From: Delftia acidovorans | GTDB lineage: Bacteria; Pseudomonadota; Gammaproteobacteria; Burkholderiales; Burkholderiaceae_C | NCBI GenBank assembly: GCA_031286585.1 | Contig: JAITUC010000024.1 | Span: 124,001-188,000, forward strand | Length of the DNA stretch: 64,000 nt | Reading direction: 5' to 3' | In this document: piece by piece, positions 8,126 through 16,511 of the stretch | How positions within the stretch are numbered: the first letter of the stretch is position 1 | How the letters are laid out: every line of letters starts with the position of its first letter | Made by a program: the position numbers and the translations under genes | Notes under the pieces: generated by a model | The model's database searches: none | What the model saw: only the letters and a program-made list of their open reading frames with translations | Told to the model about the DNA's origin: nothing

Positions 8126-9145
8126 ATGGCTTTCTCCTCTGTCCAAACACCTGCACGCCCTCCGCGCTGGCTGGGGCGGGGCACGCTGCGTGCCTGCGAT
8201 TTCAGCGGTCCCGACTACCGCATCCTCGACGCCGGGGTCACGTCCGAGGACGCGCTGCTGGCCGGGCACCTGCAGTCCTGGCAGGTCCAGCCCGGCCTGT
8301 GGCTGCATGGCGTGGAGGCGCGCGACCTGCGCACCATGAGCACGCGTTCGCCGGCCGTGCCGGGGCTGCACCTGGTCGTGCTGCTGGAGGGCTGCGTGGA
8401 CGTGGCCTTCGGCAGCCAGGGCCTGCAGATGCAGGTGGCGCCCGCCAGCCCGGCCAGTGCCCATGTGCAGGCCTGCGGCGCCGTCATCCATTCGCGGCCC
8501 GGCGACATGTTCATGCGGCACTGGCGGCGCGGCAAGTTCGAGCGCAAGCTCAGCATCACCGTGCAGCCGCAGTGGTTTGCCGCCCAGGCCCTGCCCATGG
8601 TCGCGCCACCGCTGCTGCGGCACTGGATGGAGCAGCAGCTGCTGGCCATACAGCCCTGGCAGCCCTCGCCGCGCGCCGTGGCGGTGGCCGAGCAGATCAT
8701 CCAGCTGGCGCGCGAGGGCTCGGCGCCCCTGCTGCTGGCCAGCCGCACGCTGGAGCTGGTGCACGAGGCCGTGCAGGCCCTCGACGCGCCCGAGCCCGAC
8801 CCGGCGCAGACCGTGCTGGGCGTGCGCGAGCACCGGCGCATGGCGCGCCTCAAGGCCTTGCTGGACAGTGGCGGCGACGGCTGCCGCCCGCTGGCCGAGA
8901 TTGCGCGCGAGGTCGGCCTGAGCGCCAGCGCCCTGCAGCGCCAGTTCCGCCTGGCCTACGGGTCGAGCATCGACGAGTACCGGCGCGAGCAGCGGCTGGA
9001 ACGTGCCTGGGCCGCGCTGGAGCAGACGGGCTGCAGCGTCTCCGAGGTCGCGCATGCGGCCGGCTATTCCAGCGCCGCCAATTTCTCCACGGCCTTCAAG
9101 CGCCGCTTCGGCATCTCTCCCAAGCTGGTGCGCGCCAGGCTCTGA
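8126..9145 (+). CDS. AraC-family regulator, PchR-like
   Basis: This 339-residue transcription factor has a variable N-terminal ligand domain and a C-terminal AraC double helix-turn-helix (about residues 240-339, including LAEIAREVGLSASALQRQF and VAHAAGYSSAANFSTAFKRR). The layout resembles PchR, which senses ferric siderophores. A Fur-like palindrome lies upstream and a siderophore-interacting reductase lies downstream, which supports an iron role. The start is uncertain: the ATG at 8126 has no clear Shine-Dalgarno site, and an in-frame TTG at 8093 would add 11 residues but overlaps the palindrome. Confidence 0.82.
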   Translation: MAFSSVQTPARPPRWLGRGTLRACDFSGPDYRILDAGVTSEDALLAGHLQSWQVQPGLWLHGVEARDLRTMSTRSPAVPGLHLVVLLEGCVDVAFGSQGLQMQVAPASPASAHVQACGAVIHSRPGDMFMRHWRRGKFERKLSITVQPQWFAAQALPMVAPPLLRHWMEQQLLAIQPWQPSPRAVAVAEQIIQLAREGSAPLLLASRTLELVHEAVQALDAPEPDPAQTVLGVREHRRMARLKALLDSGGDGCRPLAEIAREVGLSASALQRQFRLAYGSSIDEYRREQRLERAWAALEQTGCSVSEVAHAAGYSSAANFSTAFKRRFGISPKLVRARL

Positions 9146-9267
9146 CGGCCAGGGCCGCCGTATGGGCTATGGGCGCATGGGCGCGCTGCGCAAACGTCGG
9201 CGGTGCTGGTGCAAACCCCGCCGGCGCCGGGCGATGCTGCAATCACCGAACGAAAGGACATACGTCA

Positions 9268-10389
9268 ATGACACTGCTGCAGGCACGCACCTCGGTGCGC
9301 ATGGACAGGGCCGACGAGGCCATCGCCGCCATCGTCGGGCACATGCAGGAGCACGATATCACCGTGCGCCGCGAAGGCGCGCGCTGGGTGGCCGACTACG
9401 AGGGTGGCCGGGGCCAGCTGTGGCTGGAGGGCCGGCAGGTCCACGCCGAGGTGGCGGCACCCGGCGTGGAGCTGCTGCAGGACATGAAGCTCATGCTGGC
9501 CCACCTGCTGCTGGAGGCTGCGGGCGCCGCCGATGATTCCCTGGCCTGGGAGGGTGACGGCGCCGCGCTGCAGCGCCCGCCGGCCTTCCGCGAACTGCGG
9601 GTGCTGGCCGTGCGCGATCTCACGCCGCACATGCGCCGCGTGCGCTTTGCCTGCGACGACATGGCGCGCTATGCGCAGGACACCAACATCCACGTCAAGC
9701 TGCTGTTTCCGCAGCCCGGCGTGACCGAGCCCGAGTGGCCCACGCTGTCGGCCAGCGGCCTGCTGCGCCTGCCCGAGGGCGACAGGCGCCTGGACATGCG
9801 CACGTACACCATGCGTGCGACAGGCGTGGACGGCGAGGGGGCCGGCGCTCAGGGATGGATGGACGTGGACTTCGTGCTGCACGAGGACGCAGGCCCCGGG
9901 TCAGCCTGGGCCGCGCGCGCCCGGCCGGGCCAGCGCATCGGCATGACCGGCCCCGGCGGGCGCACGGCCACGCCAGCCGACTGGATGCTGCTGGCCGCCG
10001 ACGACACCGGGCTGCCAGCCATGCTGCGCATTGCGGCCTCCCTGCCGGCGCACACGCGCGGCCATGTATTCGCCGAGGTCCAGGGCCCGCAGGACGAGCA
10101 GCCCGTGCAGGCGCCTGCAGGCCTGCAATGGCACTGGCTGCACCGTGGCGCTGCCGAGGCCGGCACCACCACGCTGCTGCTCGACGCGCTGCGCGCCGTG
10201 GAGTGGCCCGTGCCTTCGCCCGGGCCATCCCCCACCAGCCGCTTCGTCTGGGTGGCTGGCGAATTCGACGCCGCCCAGGCCGCGCGCCAGTGGGCGCGCG
10301 AGGAGCGCGGACTGGAAAAGCACGAGCAACTGGTCGTGGCCTATTGGCGGCGCGGCATGAGCGAGACGGACTTCAAGGCCGGAAAGTAG
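9268..10389 (+). CDS. DUF2218 plus siderophore-interacting FAD reductase
   Basis: This 373-residue protein is a fusion of an N-terminal DUF2218 domain (about 1-95) and a ViuB/SIP-type flavin reductase (about 105-373) that releases iron from ferric siderophores by reduction in the cytoplasm. The FAD-binding signature appears as LDMRTYTMRA, followed by a nucleotide-binding half ending in an HEQLVVAYWRRG-type motif. AAAGGA precedes the ATG. It lies 122 bp after the PchR-like gene, which probably controls it. Confidence 0.9.
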   Translation: MTLLQARTSVRMDRADEAIAAIVGHMQEHDITVRREGARWVADYEGGRGQLWLEGRQVHAEVAAPGVELLQDMKLMLAHLLLEAAGAADDSLAWEGDGAALQRPPAFRELRVLAVRDLTPHMRRVRFACDDMARYAQDTNIHVKLLFPQPGVTEPEWPTLSASGLLRLPEGDRRLDMRTYTMRATGVDGEGAGAQGWMDVDFVLHEDAGPGSAWAARARPGQRIGMTGPGGRTATPADWMLLAADDTGLPAMLRIAASLPAHTRGHVFAEVQGPQDEQPVQAPAGLQWHWLHRGAAEAGTTTLLLDALRAVEWPVPSPGPSPTSRFVWVAGEFDAAQAARQWAREERGLEKHEQLVVAYWRRGMSETDFKAGK

Positions 10390-10410
10390 GGCGCGCAGGG
10401 GGCGGGTGCC

Positions 10411-11949
10411 TCAGGTGGCGCCTCGCTCCTGCCGCAGCAGGAATTTCTGCAGCTTGCCCGTGGGCGTGCGCGGCAGGCTGGTGGCGAAGATGAACTCGCG
10501 CGGAATCTTGTAGCGCGCCAGCCTGTCGGCCAGGAAATGCTGCAGTGCCTCGGCATCGGGCGCGGCCTCGCCGCGCGGCACCACGTGGGCGATGACGGTC
10601 TCGCCCCATTCGGCGTGGGGCCTGCCCACGACGGCGACATCGGCGACCTGGGGATGGGCCGACAGCGCATCCTCCACCTCCTTGGAATACACGTTCTCGC
10701 CACCCGTGATGACCATGTCCTTGGTCCGGTCCACGATGAAGAGATAGCCCGCGTCGTCCAGGCGCGCAAGATCGCCCGTGCGGTACCAGCCGCCGGGCGC
10801 GAAGGCGGCGGCCGTGGCCTGGGCGTCGTGCAGGTAGCCGTCCATCACGCTGCCGGTGCGCAGCCAGATCTCGCCGGTGTCGCCCGGGCCGGCATCCTCG
10901 CCGTCGCCGCGTACCACGCGCATGTCCACGCCGGGCAAGGCCACGCGGCCTATGGAGCCGGCGCGCTCCACCTGCTCCTCCGGGTAGAGCGTGGTGCCCG
11001 TGGGGCCGGTCTCGGTCATGCCGTAGACCTGGTAGAAGCGGTCGCTGCGGTAGGCCGTGGCCAGCTTGCGCGCCATCTCTGCGCCGATGGGGCCGCCGCC
11101 GTAGACCCAGGCGCGCACGCTGCTCAGGTCGTAGCGGGCAAAGTCGGGCAGCATCTGCAGCGGAGCGAAGTAGGAGACGGGGGCGCCGAAGTACAGCGTC
11201 ACGCCCTCGTCCTGCACGGTCTGCAGGAAATGCTGCGGGTGGTACTCGCGCAGCAGCACCACGGTACCGCCCATGTACAGCGTGCCGCCGAACCAGTTGT
11301 TGAGCGGCGAGGAATGCCAGATGGGCATGGCCATCAGCGTGCGCTCCTCGCGCGTGATGGACAGGCCCAGCGCCGCCGTGATCGCCGCCAGCGTGACGGC
11401 ACGGTGGCTCAGCAGGCAGCCCTTGGGCCGGCCCGTGGTGCCCGAGGTGTAGAGCACCTGGGCAATGTCGTCATCGGCGGGCCGCGTGCCTTCGAGGGGC
11501 AGGGCGGCCGCCACCATGGTGTCCCAGTCCTGGGCGCCGTTGCCGGTGCCGGTGGCTGTGCCTGTGCCTGTCGCCTCGGTCACAAGCCGTGCGCAACGGT
11601 GCGGCGCGGCCGCGACCACGGGCGCGAGTGCGGCATCGAACACCAGGGCCTTGCACTGCGCGTGGTCGAGGATGTACTGCAGCTCGGGTGCCTGCAGCTT
11701 GTGGTTGACGGGCACCAGCGCGGCGCCCAGGCGCCAGGCGCCGAACAGGGCCTCGACAAAGCCCGGCGTGTTCAGGCACATCAGGGCCACGGTATCGCCC
11801 CTGCCCACTCCATGGGCATGGAGCACGGCGGCCGCGCGCTGCGAGCGCTGCTGCATGTCGGCGTAGCTGATGGAGGCGCCCCGGTCGCGCAGAAAGGCCT
11901 TGGCGGGCGTCTTGCGCACGGCGCTGTCGAAGGCGTCGAGCAGGTTCAT
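10411..11949 (-). CDS. AMP-dependent acyl-CoA synthetase
   Basis: This 512-residue ANL-superfamily ligase activates a carboxylate (fatty or aromatic acid; substrate not predictable) via acyl-AMP to acyl-CoA. Motif A3 is YTSGTTGRPKG at residues 167-177, the A8 hinge region follows TGDLAR, and the catalytic lysine motif PRTPTGKLQK is near the C-terminus. AAGGAG lies 6 bases before the ATG. It lies 45 bp downstream of the AidB-like gene in the same direction, so the pair probably forms an acyl-CoA operon. The linker at about 127-137 is a Thr-Gly repeat from a short DNA tandem repeat. Confidence 0.92.
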   Translation of the reverse strand: MNLLDAFDSAVRKTPAKAFLRDRGASISYADMQQRSQRAAAVLHAHGVGRGDTVALMCLNTPGFVEALFGAWRLGAALVPVNHKLQAPELQYILDHAQCKALVFDAALAPVVAAAPHRCARLVTEATGTGTATGTGNGAQDWDTMVAAALPLEGTRPADDDIAQVLYTSGTTGRPKGCLLSHRAVTLAAITAALGLSITREERTLMAMPIWHSSPLNNWFGGTLYMGGTVVLLREYHPQHFLQTVQDEGVTLYFGAPVSYFAPLQMLPDFARYDLSSVRAWVYGGGPIGAEMARKLATAYRSDRFYQVYGMTETGPTGTTLYPEEQVERAGSIGRVALPGVDMRVVRGDGEDAGPGDTGEIWLRTGSVMDGYLHDAQATAAAFAPGGWYRTGDLARLDDAGYLFIVDRTKDMVITGGENVYSKEVEDALSAHPQVADVAVVGRPHAEWGETVIAHVVPRGEAAPDAEALQHFLADRLARYKIPREFIFATSLPRTPTGKLQKFLLRQERGAT

Positions 11950-11994
11950 GTCTTGTCTCCTTGTGATTTTTCTGTCGAGGTTCCCGCCCCCGCC

Positions 11995-13689
11995 TCAGGC
12001 CGGCAATGCGCGCTGCAGGATGGCTGCGATGTCCAGGCCTGCGGGATCGAAGGCGCCCGCCACCATGGCGCCCTGCTGCGGCCCCAGGCGCGTGGCGATG
12101 AAGCCATCGGCCATGGCGTGCGGCGCATGGCGGCGCAGCAGGCAGGCCTGGGCCAGCAGTACCAGGTCCTGCACCAGGCGGCGTGCCTGGGCCTCGAGCT
12201 GGTCAGGCGGTCCGGACAGGCGCCGTGCCAGCGATTGCGCCTGCTGCAGCAGCGCGGGCTCGCCCGCTGCCGTGTCGATCAGGTCCTGCAGCAGCAGCTG
12301 TGCGCCGTCGGGCTCGCGCGAGATGGCGCGCAGCACGTCCAGGCACATGACGTTGCCCGAGCCTTCCCAGATCGAGTTCACGGGCGCCTCGCGGAACAGG
12401 CGCGCCATCAGGCCCGTGTCCACGTAGCCGTTGCCGCCCAGCACCTCCATGGCCTCGCCCGTCAGCTCCACGCCGCGCTTGCAGACCCAGAACTTGGCGG
12501 CCGGCGTCATGATGCGTTTCCAGGCGCGCTCCAGCGGGTCGCCACCGCCGCCGTCATCGCTTCCCCTTTCGTAGGCCTGGGCCAGGCGCATGGCGATCTG
12601 CAGCGCGGCCTCGCTTTCCAGCGCCAGATCGGCCAGAACGGTGCGCATCAGCGGCTGCTCGGCCAGCCGCCTGCCGAAGACGCTGCGCCGGCGCGCATAG
12701 GCCAGGGCCTGCACGGTGGCCGAGCGCAGGATGGCGGCGCTGCCCAGCACGCAGTTCAGGCGGGTATAGGTGGCCATCTCGATGATGGTGGGAATGCCCC
12801 GGCCTTCCTCGCCCATCAGGATGCCCCAGGCGTCCTCGAACTCCACCTCGCTGCTGGAGTTGCTGCGGTTGCCCACCTTGTCCTTCAGGCGCTGCACGCG
12901 CACGGCATTCCTGCTGCCGTCCGGGCGCCAGCGCGGCACGTAGAAGCAGGCCTGGCCACCGCCTTCCCCCATGCGCGCCACCACCAGGTGGGCATCGCAC
13001 ATGGGTGCCGAGAAGAACCACTTGTGGCCGCGCAGCAGGTACTCGCCGCCGCGCCCGCCAGCGTGCACCGGCATGGCCACCGTGGTGTTGGCGCGCACGT
13101 CGGAGCCGCCCTGTTTCTCGGTCATGCCCATGCCCAGCCACATCGATGCCTTGTCGGCCACGGGCAGGTCGCGCGGATCGTATTCGTGGCTGAACAGCTT
13201 GCCCTGCAGCTGCTGCCACAGCGCCGGTTCCTTTTGCAGCAGCGGGATGGCCGCCGTGGTCATGGTGGCCGGGCACAGCGTGCCCTGCTCGACCTGGCCG
13301 TGCAGGTAAAAGCCGGCGGCCCAGGCGCTCCAGCGGCCCGTGCTGCTGTCCTCGAAGGGCAGGGAGATCAGTCCCTGCTGCCGGTATAGTCCCAGCAGCG
13401 TGTGCCAGCTCGGGTGGAACTCAACAGCGTCGATGATGCGGCCGCGCGCGTCGAAGCGGTGCAGCTCGGGCGTATGGCGGTTGGCCTGCTCGGCCAACTC
13501 CCAGGTGGCGCGCTCGCCCAGCTGCTGCGCATAGCGCGACAGCGACGGGATGTGGCGCGCGGCGCCGCTGCGCTGCAGGGCCTCGGCCAGGGCAGGGTCG
13601 GCCTCCAGCAGGTTGAAATCGGTGTATTCGTCGAACTGGTTCAGGACCTCGTGCGTGTCCCAGTTCTGCAAAGTCTGGCCGGTGCTCAT
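11995..13689 (-). CDS. Acyl-CoA dehydrogenase, AidB-like
   Basis: This 564-residue flavoprotein belongs to the long (AidB/isovaleryl-type) acyl-CoA dehydrogenases: N-terminal helical and beta domains with a MTEKQGGSDVRANTT stretch, and a C-terminal helical domain with EVLGGNGYVD and the PVNSIWEGSGNV segment seen in AidB. It may oxidise an acyl-CoA made by the downstream synthetase or act in alkylation stress as AidB does. The ATG at 13689 is chosen over an upstream one because CGGAGA lies 5 bases before it. It is divergent from a TetR gene only 45 bp away. Confidence 0.88.
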   Translation of the reverse strand: MSTGQTLQNWDTHEVLNQFDEYTDFNLLEADPALAEALQRSGAARHIPSLSRYAQQLGERATWELAEQANRHTPELHRFDARGRIIDAVEFHPSWHTLLGLYRQQGLISLPFEDSSTGRWSAWAAGFYLHGQVEQGTLCPATMTTAAIPLLQKEPALWQQLQGKLFSHEYDPRDLPVADKASMWLGMGMTEKQGGSDVRANTTVAMPVHAGGRGGEYLLRGHKWFFSAPMCDAHLVVARMGEGGGQACFYVPRWRPDGSRNAVRVQRLKDKVGNRSNSSSEVEFEDAWGILMGEEGRGIPTIIEMATYTRLNCVLGSAAILRSATVQALAYARRRSVFGRRLAEQPLMRTVLADLALESEAALQIAMRLAQAYERGSDDGGGGDPLERAWKRIMTPAAKFWVCKRGVELTGEAMEVLGGNGYVDTGLMARLFREAPVNSIWEGSGNVMCLDVLRAISREPDGAQLLLQDLIDTAAGEPALLQQAQSLARRLSGPPDQLEAQARRLVQDLVLLAQACLLRRHAPHAMADGFIATRLGPQQGAMVAGAFDPAGLDIAAILQRALPA

Positions 13690-13734
13690 GCGTGTCTCCG
13701 TGATCGTGGATCTCAACGCAAAAGTCTAGGAAAA

Positions 13735-14394
13735 ATGCCCAGCAAAGGTGTTCGGGTTTCAAGGCAGCAGCCGCAGCCGCCCAAAGTGCGGCGCCGCCCC
13801 CTGCAATCGCGCGCGCAGGCCACATCGCAGGCGCTGCAGGACGCCTTTGTTCGGCTTGTGATCGAGCAGGGCTACGAGCGCACCACGGTGCGCGAGGTGG
13901 CTGCCGTGGCCGGCGTGGGCCTGGGCACCTTCTACGAGTACTTCGGCAACATGGACACGCTGGCGGCCATGTGCATCCACCGCCAGGTGCAGGCCCTGCA
14001 CGCCCAGGGGCTGCAGACGCTGCTGGACAGCGCCGGCATGCCGCTGGCCACGCGCGTGGACCGCCTGCTGGACACCCTGGTCGATGGCATTGCGCGCGAG
14101 GCGCCGATGTGGGCCGCGCTGTTCATGCTGGAGCGCAAGGTGTCCGCGCCCGAGCCCTTCCGTCGCCACTACCAGGCCTACGTACAGCTGTGGGGCACGG
14201 CATTGCAGGACTGCGATCCGCCGCTGCCTGTGCCGGCCCAGCCCCTGGCGCGGCTGCTGCACACGCTGACCTATGGCTGGGTGTCGCAGTCGCTGCTGGC
14301 GCTGGGGCCGCAGCAGACGCTGCAGCAGCTGCGCGCGCCGCTGGGCTGGGCCATCCATGCGCTGCTGCGCGAGGCGCAGGCTCCGTCCGCGTAG
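13735..14394 (+). CDS. TetR-family regulator
   Basis: This 219-residue protein has an N-terminal TetR helix-turn-helix (about 30-76, with TTVREVAAVAGVGLGTFYEYF) after a basic, Pro-rich extension, and a helical ligand domain. Its start is 45 bp from the divergent AidB-like gene, so it most likely represses that acyl-CoA operon and itself from the shared gap. The ligand is probably an acyl-CoA, but this is inference. Confidence 0.9.
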   Translation: MPSKGVRVSRQQPQPPKVRRRPLQSRAQATSQALQDAFVRLVIEQGYERTTVREVAAVAGVGLGTFYEYFGNMDTLAAMCIHRQVQALHAQGLQTLLDSAGMPLATRVDRLLDTLVDGIAREAPMWAALFMLERKVSAPEPFRRHYQAYVQLWGTALQDCDPPLPVPAQPLARLLHTLTYGWVSQSLLALGPQQTLQQLRAPLGWAIHALLREAQAPSA

Positions 14395-14424
14395 CGGTTC
14401 CAGCGGCCCTGTCGAGACGCAGGA

Positions 14425-15603
14425 TCAGACGCGCGGAAAGCGCAGCGTGAAGCGGGCGCCGCCCTGCTCGGAATCGTCGGCCTCCACGCTGCCGCCCTGG
14501 GAAACGGTCAGTGCCTTGACGATGGACAGGCCCAGGCCCGAGCCCTCGCGGCGGCGCTTGCCGGGCACCTGGGCAAAACGCTGGAAGGGGTGGGCGCGCA
14601 GTTCGCTGGGCAGTCCGGGCCCGGCATCGCTGACGCGCAGCACGGCCCAGGCACGGCCTTCGGTATCGGATTCCACCGTCAGCGCCACGCCCAGCCATGC
14701 GCCGCTGGCCGCGTGGCGCATGGCGTTGCTGACGAGGTTGGTGAGGATCTGGCGCATGCGGTCGGCGTCGGCACGGATGTCGGCCATGCCGATGTCGCTG
14801 GGCGCTGGCAGGTGCATCTCCAGCTGCATGCCATGCTGCAGGAGCTGGGGGTGCAGGTGGTCCAGCGTTTCGGCCACGAGTTCGGCCAGGTCCAGGCGCT
14901 GCTTTTGCAGCGACAGCTGGCCGGCATCTGCCATGGACAGCGTGTGCAGGTCGCCCACCAGCCGGCCCAGGTGCTCGACCTGGAACAGCAGCGTGTTCAG
15001 CTCGGTGTCGTCCGCGGCGATGACGCCGTCGCAGATGGCATGCAGGCGCGCCTGCAGCACGGTCAGCGGCGTGCGCAGCTCGTGCGAGATCGAGGCCGCC
15101 GTGGCGCGGCGCTCGGTCTCCAGCGTCTCCAGCGAATCGATCATGCGGTTGAAGGCCACCACCATCTCGGCCATCTCGCCATGGGCCTTGCCGGGCAGGG
15201 CGCGCGCGCTGAAGTCGCCCAGCTCCACGCGCTTGGCCACCTCCACCATCGATGCCAGGGGCCGTGTCACCAGGCGCGAGACCCAGAAGCCCACGGCCAG
15301 CCCGAAGGGCAGGCACACCAGCAGGCCGATGACCAGGGACCATTTCTCGCCGAACAGCAGGTCGCCCTTCCAGTACTGGCCGTAGATCTGCATGGCGCGG
15401 GGGCTGTCTTCCAGCGACTGGGCGTTGAGTTCGTCCAGCTCGATCTGCACGGCAGGAGGCAGGCTGTTGTAGAAATCGCGGTACTGGATTTCGGAGAACA
15501 CCAGCACGCCGATGGCCAGCAGGGCAATGGTGCTGAGCACGGTGGCCGTGATCCACAGGCCGAAGCGCACCCAGATGCGGTTGGGCCTCAGTCCCAGGGC
15601 CAT
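14425..15603 (-). CDS. Sensor histidine kinase, BaeS/HAMP type
   Basis: This 392-residue membrane kinase has helices at about 15-38 and 88-110 flanking a short periplasmic loop of ~50 residues, then HAMP (about 104-160), an HisKA box with H174 in SISHELRTPL, and a HATPase domain with NLVSNAMRHA and GSGLGLSIVKAL. It phosphorylates the response regulator whose 3' end it overlaps by 16 nt. The pair is divergent from the TolC/ABC exporter genes, as in envelope-stress and efflux systems such as BaeSR. Confidence 0.93.
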   Translation of the reverse strand: MALGLRPNRIWVRFGLWITATVLSTIALLAIGVLVFSEIQYRDFYNSLPPAVQIELDELNAQSLEDSPRAMQIYGQYWKGDLLFGEKWSLVIGLLVCLPFGLAVGFWVSRLVTRPLASMVEVAKRVELGDFSARALPGKAHGEMAEMVVAFNRMIDSLETLETERRATAASISHELRTPLTVLQARLHAICDGVIAADDTELNTLLFQVEHLGRLVGDLHTLSMADAGQLSLQKQRLDLAELVAETLDHLHPQLLQHGMQLEMHLPAPSDIGMADIRADADRMRQILTNLVSNAMRHAASGAWLGVALTVESDTEGRAWAVLRVSDAGPGLPSELRAHPFQRFAQVPGKRRREGSGLGLSIVKALTVSQGGSVEADDSEQGGARFTLRFPRV

Positions 15604-16313
15604 AGCCGGTAGCCAATGCCGCGCACGGTCTCGATCAGGCCTTCCTGGCCGGCCAGCTGCAGCTTGCGGCGCAGCTTGGACAGATGGGAGTCGATGACGC
15701 GCTCCAGCGCATCGCTCTCGGGCAGGCAGTGCTCGATCAGGTGGGAGCGAGAGAAGCAGCGCCGGGGCTGGGCCGCCAGGCAGGCCAGCAGGCGGAATTC
15801 GGTCAGCGTCAGGGGCAGCGGCAGGGCGCGGCCCTCGTTGTCGTAGACCACGGCACTGTGCGCCTCGGCATCGATTTCGATGGGGCCCACGCGGATGGGC
15901 GCGGGCGCCGGGTTCTTGCGCGCCTGGGTGCGGCGCAGCACGGCACGCACGCGGGCCACGACCTCCGGCGGGTTGAAGGGCTTGACCACGTAGTCGTCTG
16001 CGCCCAGGCGCAGGGCCAGCAGCTTGTCCACATCGTCGGCCAGGGCAGTGACCATGATCACGGGCGTCTGGCTGTCGTCGCGGATGGCGCGCAGCACGTC
16101 AATGCCGTCCATGCCGGGAAGGTGGATGTCCAGCAGCACCAGGTCGGGCCGCAGCAGGCGGAACAGCTGCAGTGCCTCCTGTCCGTCCGAGGCCATGCGC
16201 GAACGCAGCCCATCCCGCTCGAGATAGGCCGTCAGGATGCTGGCGATGGCGGGCTCGTCTTCGACGACGAGCACGAGGGGGGTGGTTGCCGTTGGCTGTG
16301 CTGTGGAGTTCAT
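15588..16313 (-). CDS. OmpR-family response regulator, BaeR-like
   Basis: This 241-residue regulator has a receiver domain with acidic pocket VVEDE, phospho-acceptor D62 (LLDIHLPG) and the conserved lysine in VVKPF, and a C-terminal winged helix ending in VRGIGYRLWPWD. It is first in a two-gene operon with the kinase. No good ribosome site is seen before the ATG. The divergent exporter operon begins about 200 bp away and is the natural target. Confidence 0.93.
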   Translation of the reverse strand: MNSTAQPTATTPLVLVVEDEPAIASILTAYLERDGLRSRMASDGQEALQLFRLLRPDLVLLDIHLPGMDGIDVLRAIRDDSQTPVIMVTALADDVDKLLALRLGADDYVVKPFNPPEVVARVRAVLRRTQARKNPAPAPIRVGPIEIDAEAHSAVVYDNEGRALPLPLTLTEFRLLACLAAQPRRCFSRSHLIEHCLPESDALERVIDSHLSKLRRKLQLAGQEGLIETVRGIGYRLWPWD

Positions 16314-16511
16314 GGCGCAAAAGCCGCACGGCGCGGCTTCCGGCGCCCATTATGGGCTGAGGGCCGGGGTCGCGCATGTCTCCATATTTCCTCCATAAAG
16401 CCTGCAACCTCGCGCAAGCTTGGCCGCGTCCAATGGCTATCCGGGGACATGGTTCCCTGGCCTCGTTTTCCCGGTCCTCCCCTCGATCATCCCCTCCCGC
16501 CTGTCCATCCC

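Noticed and set aside
10537..13389. 950-codon open frame antisense to the acyl-CoA synthetase and AidB-like genes
   Set aside because: Low-complexity His/Gln/Arg composition from third-position GC bias; it crosses two genuine genes.
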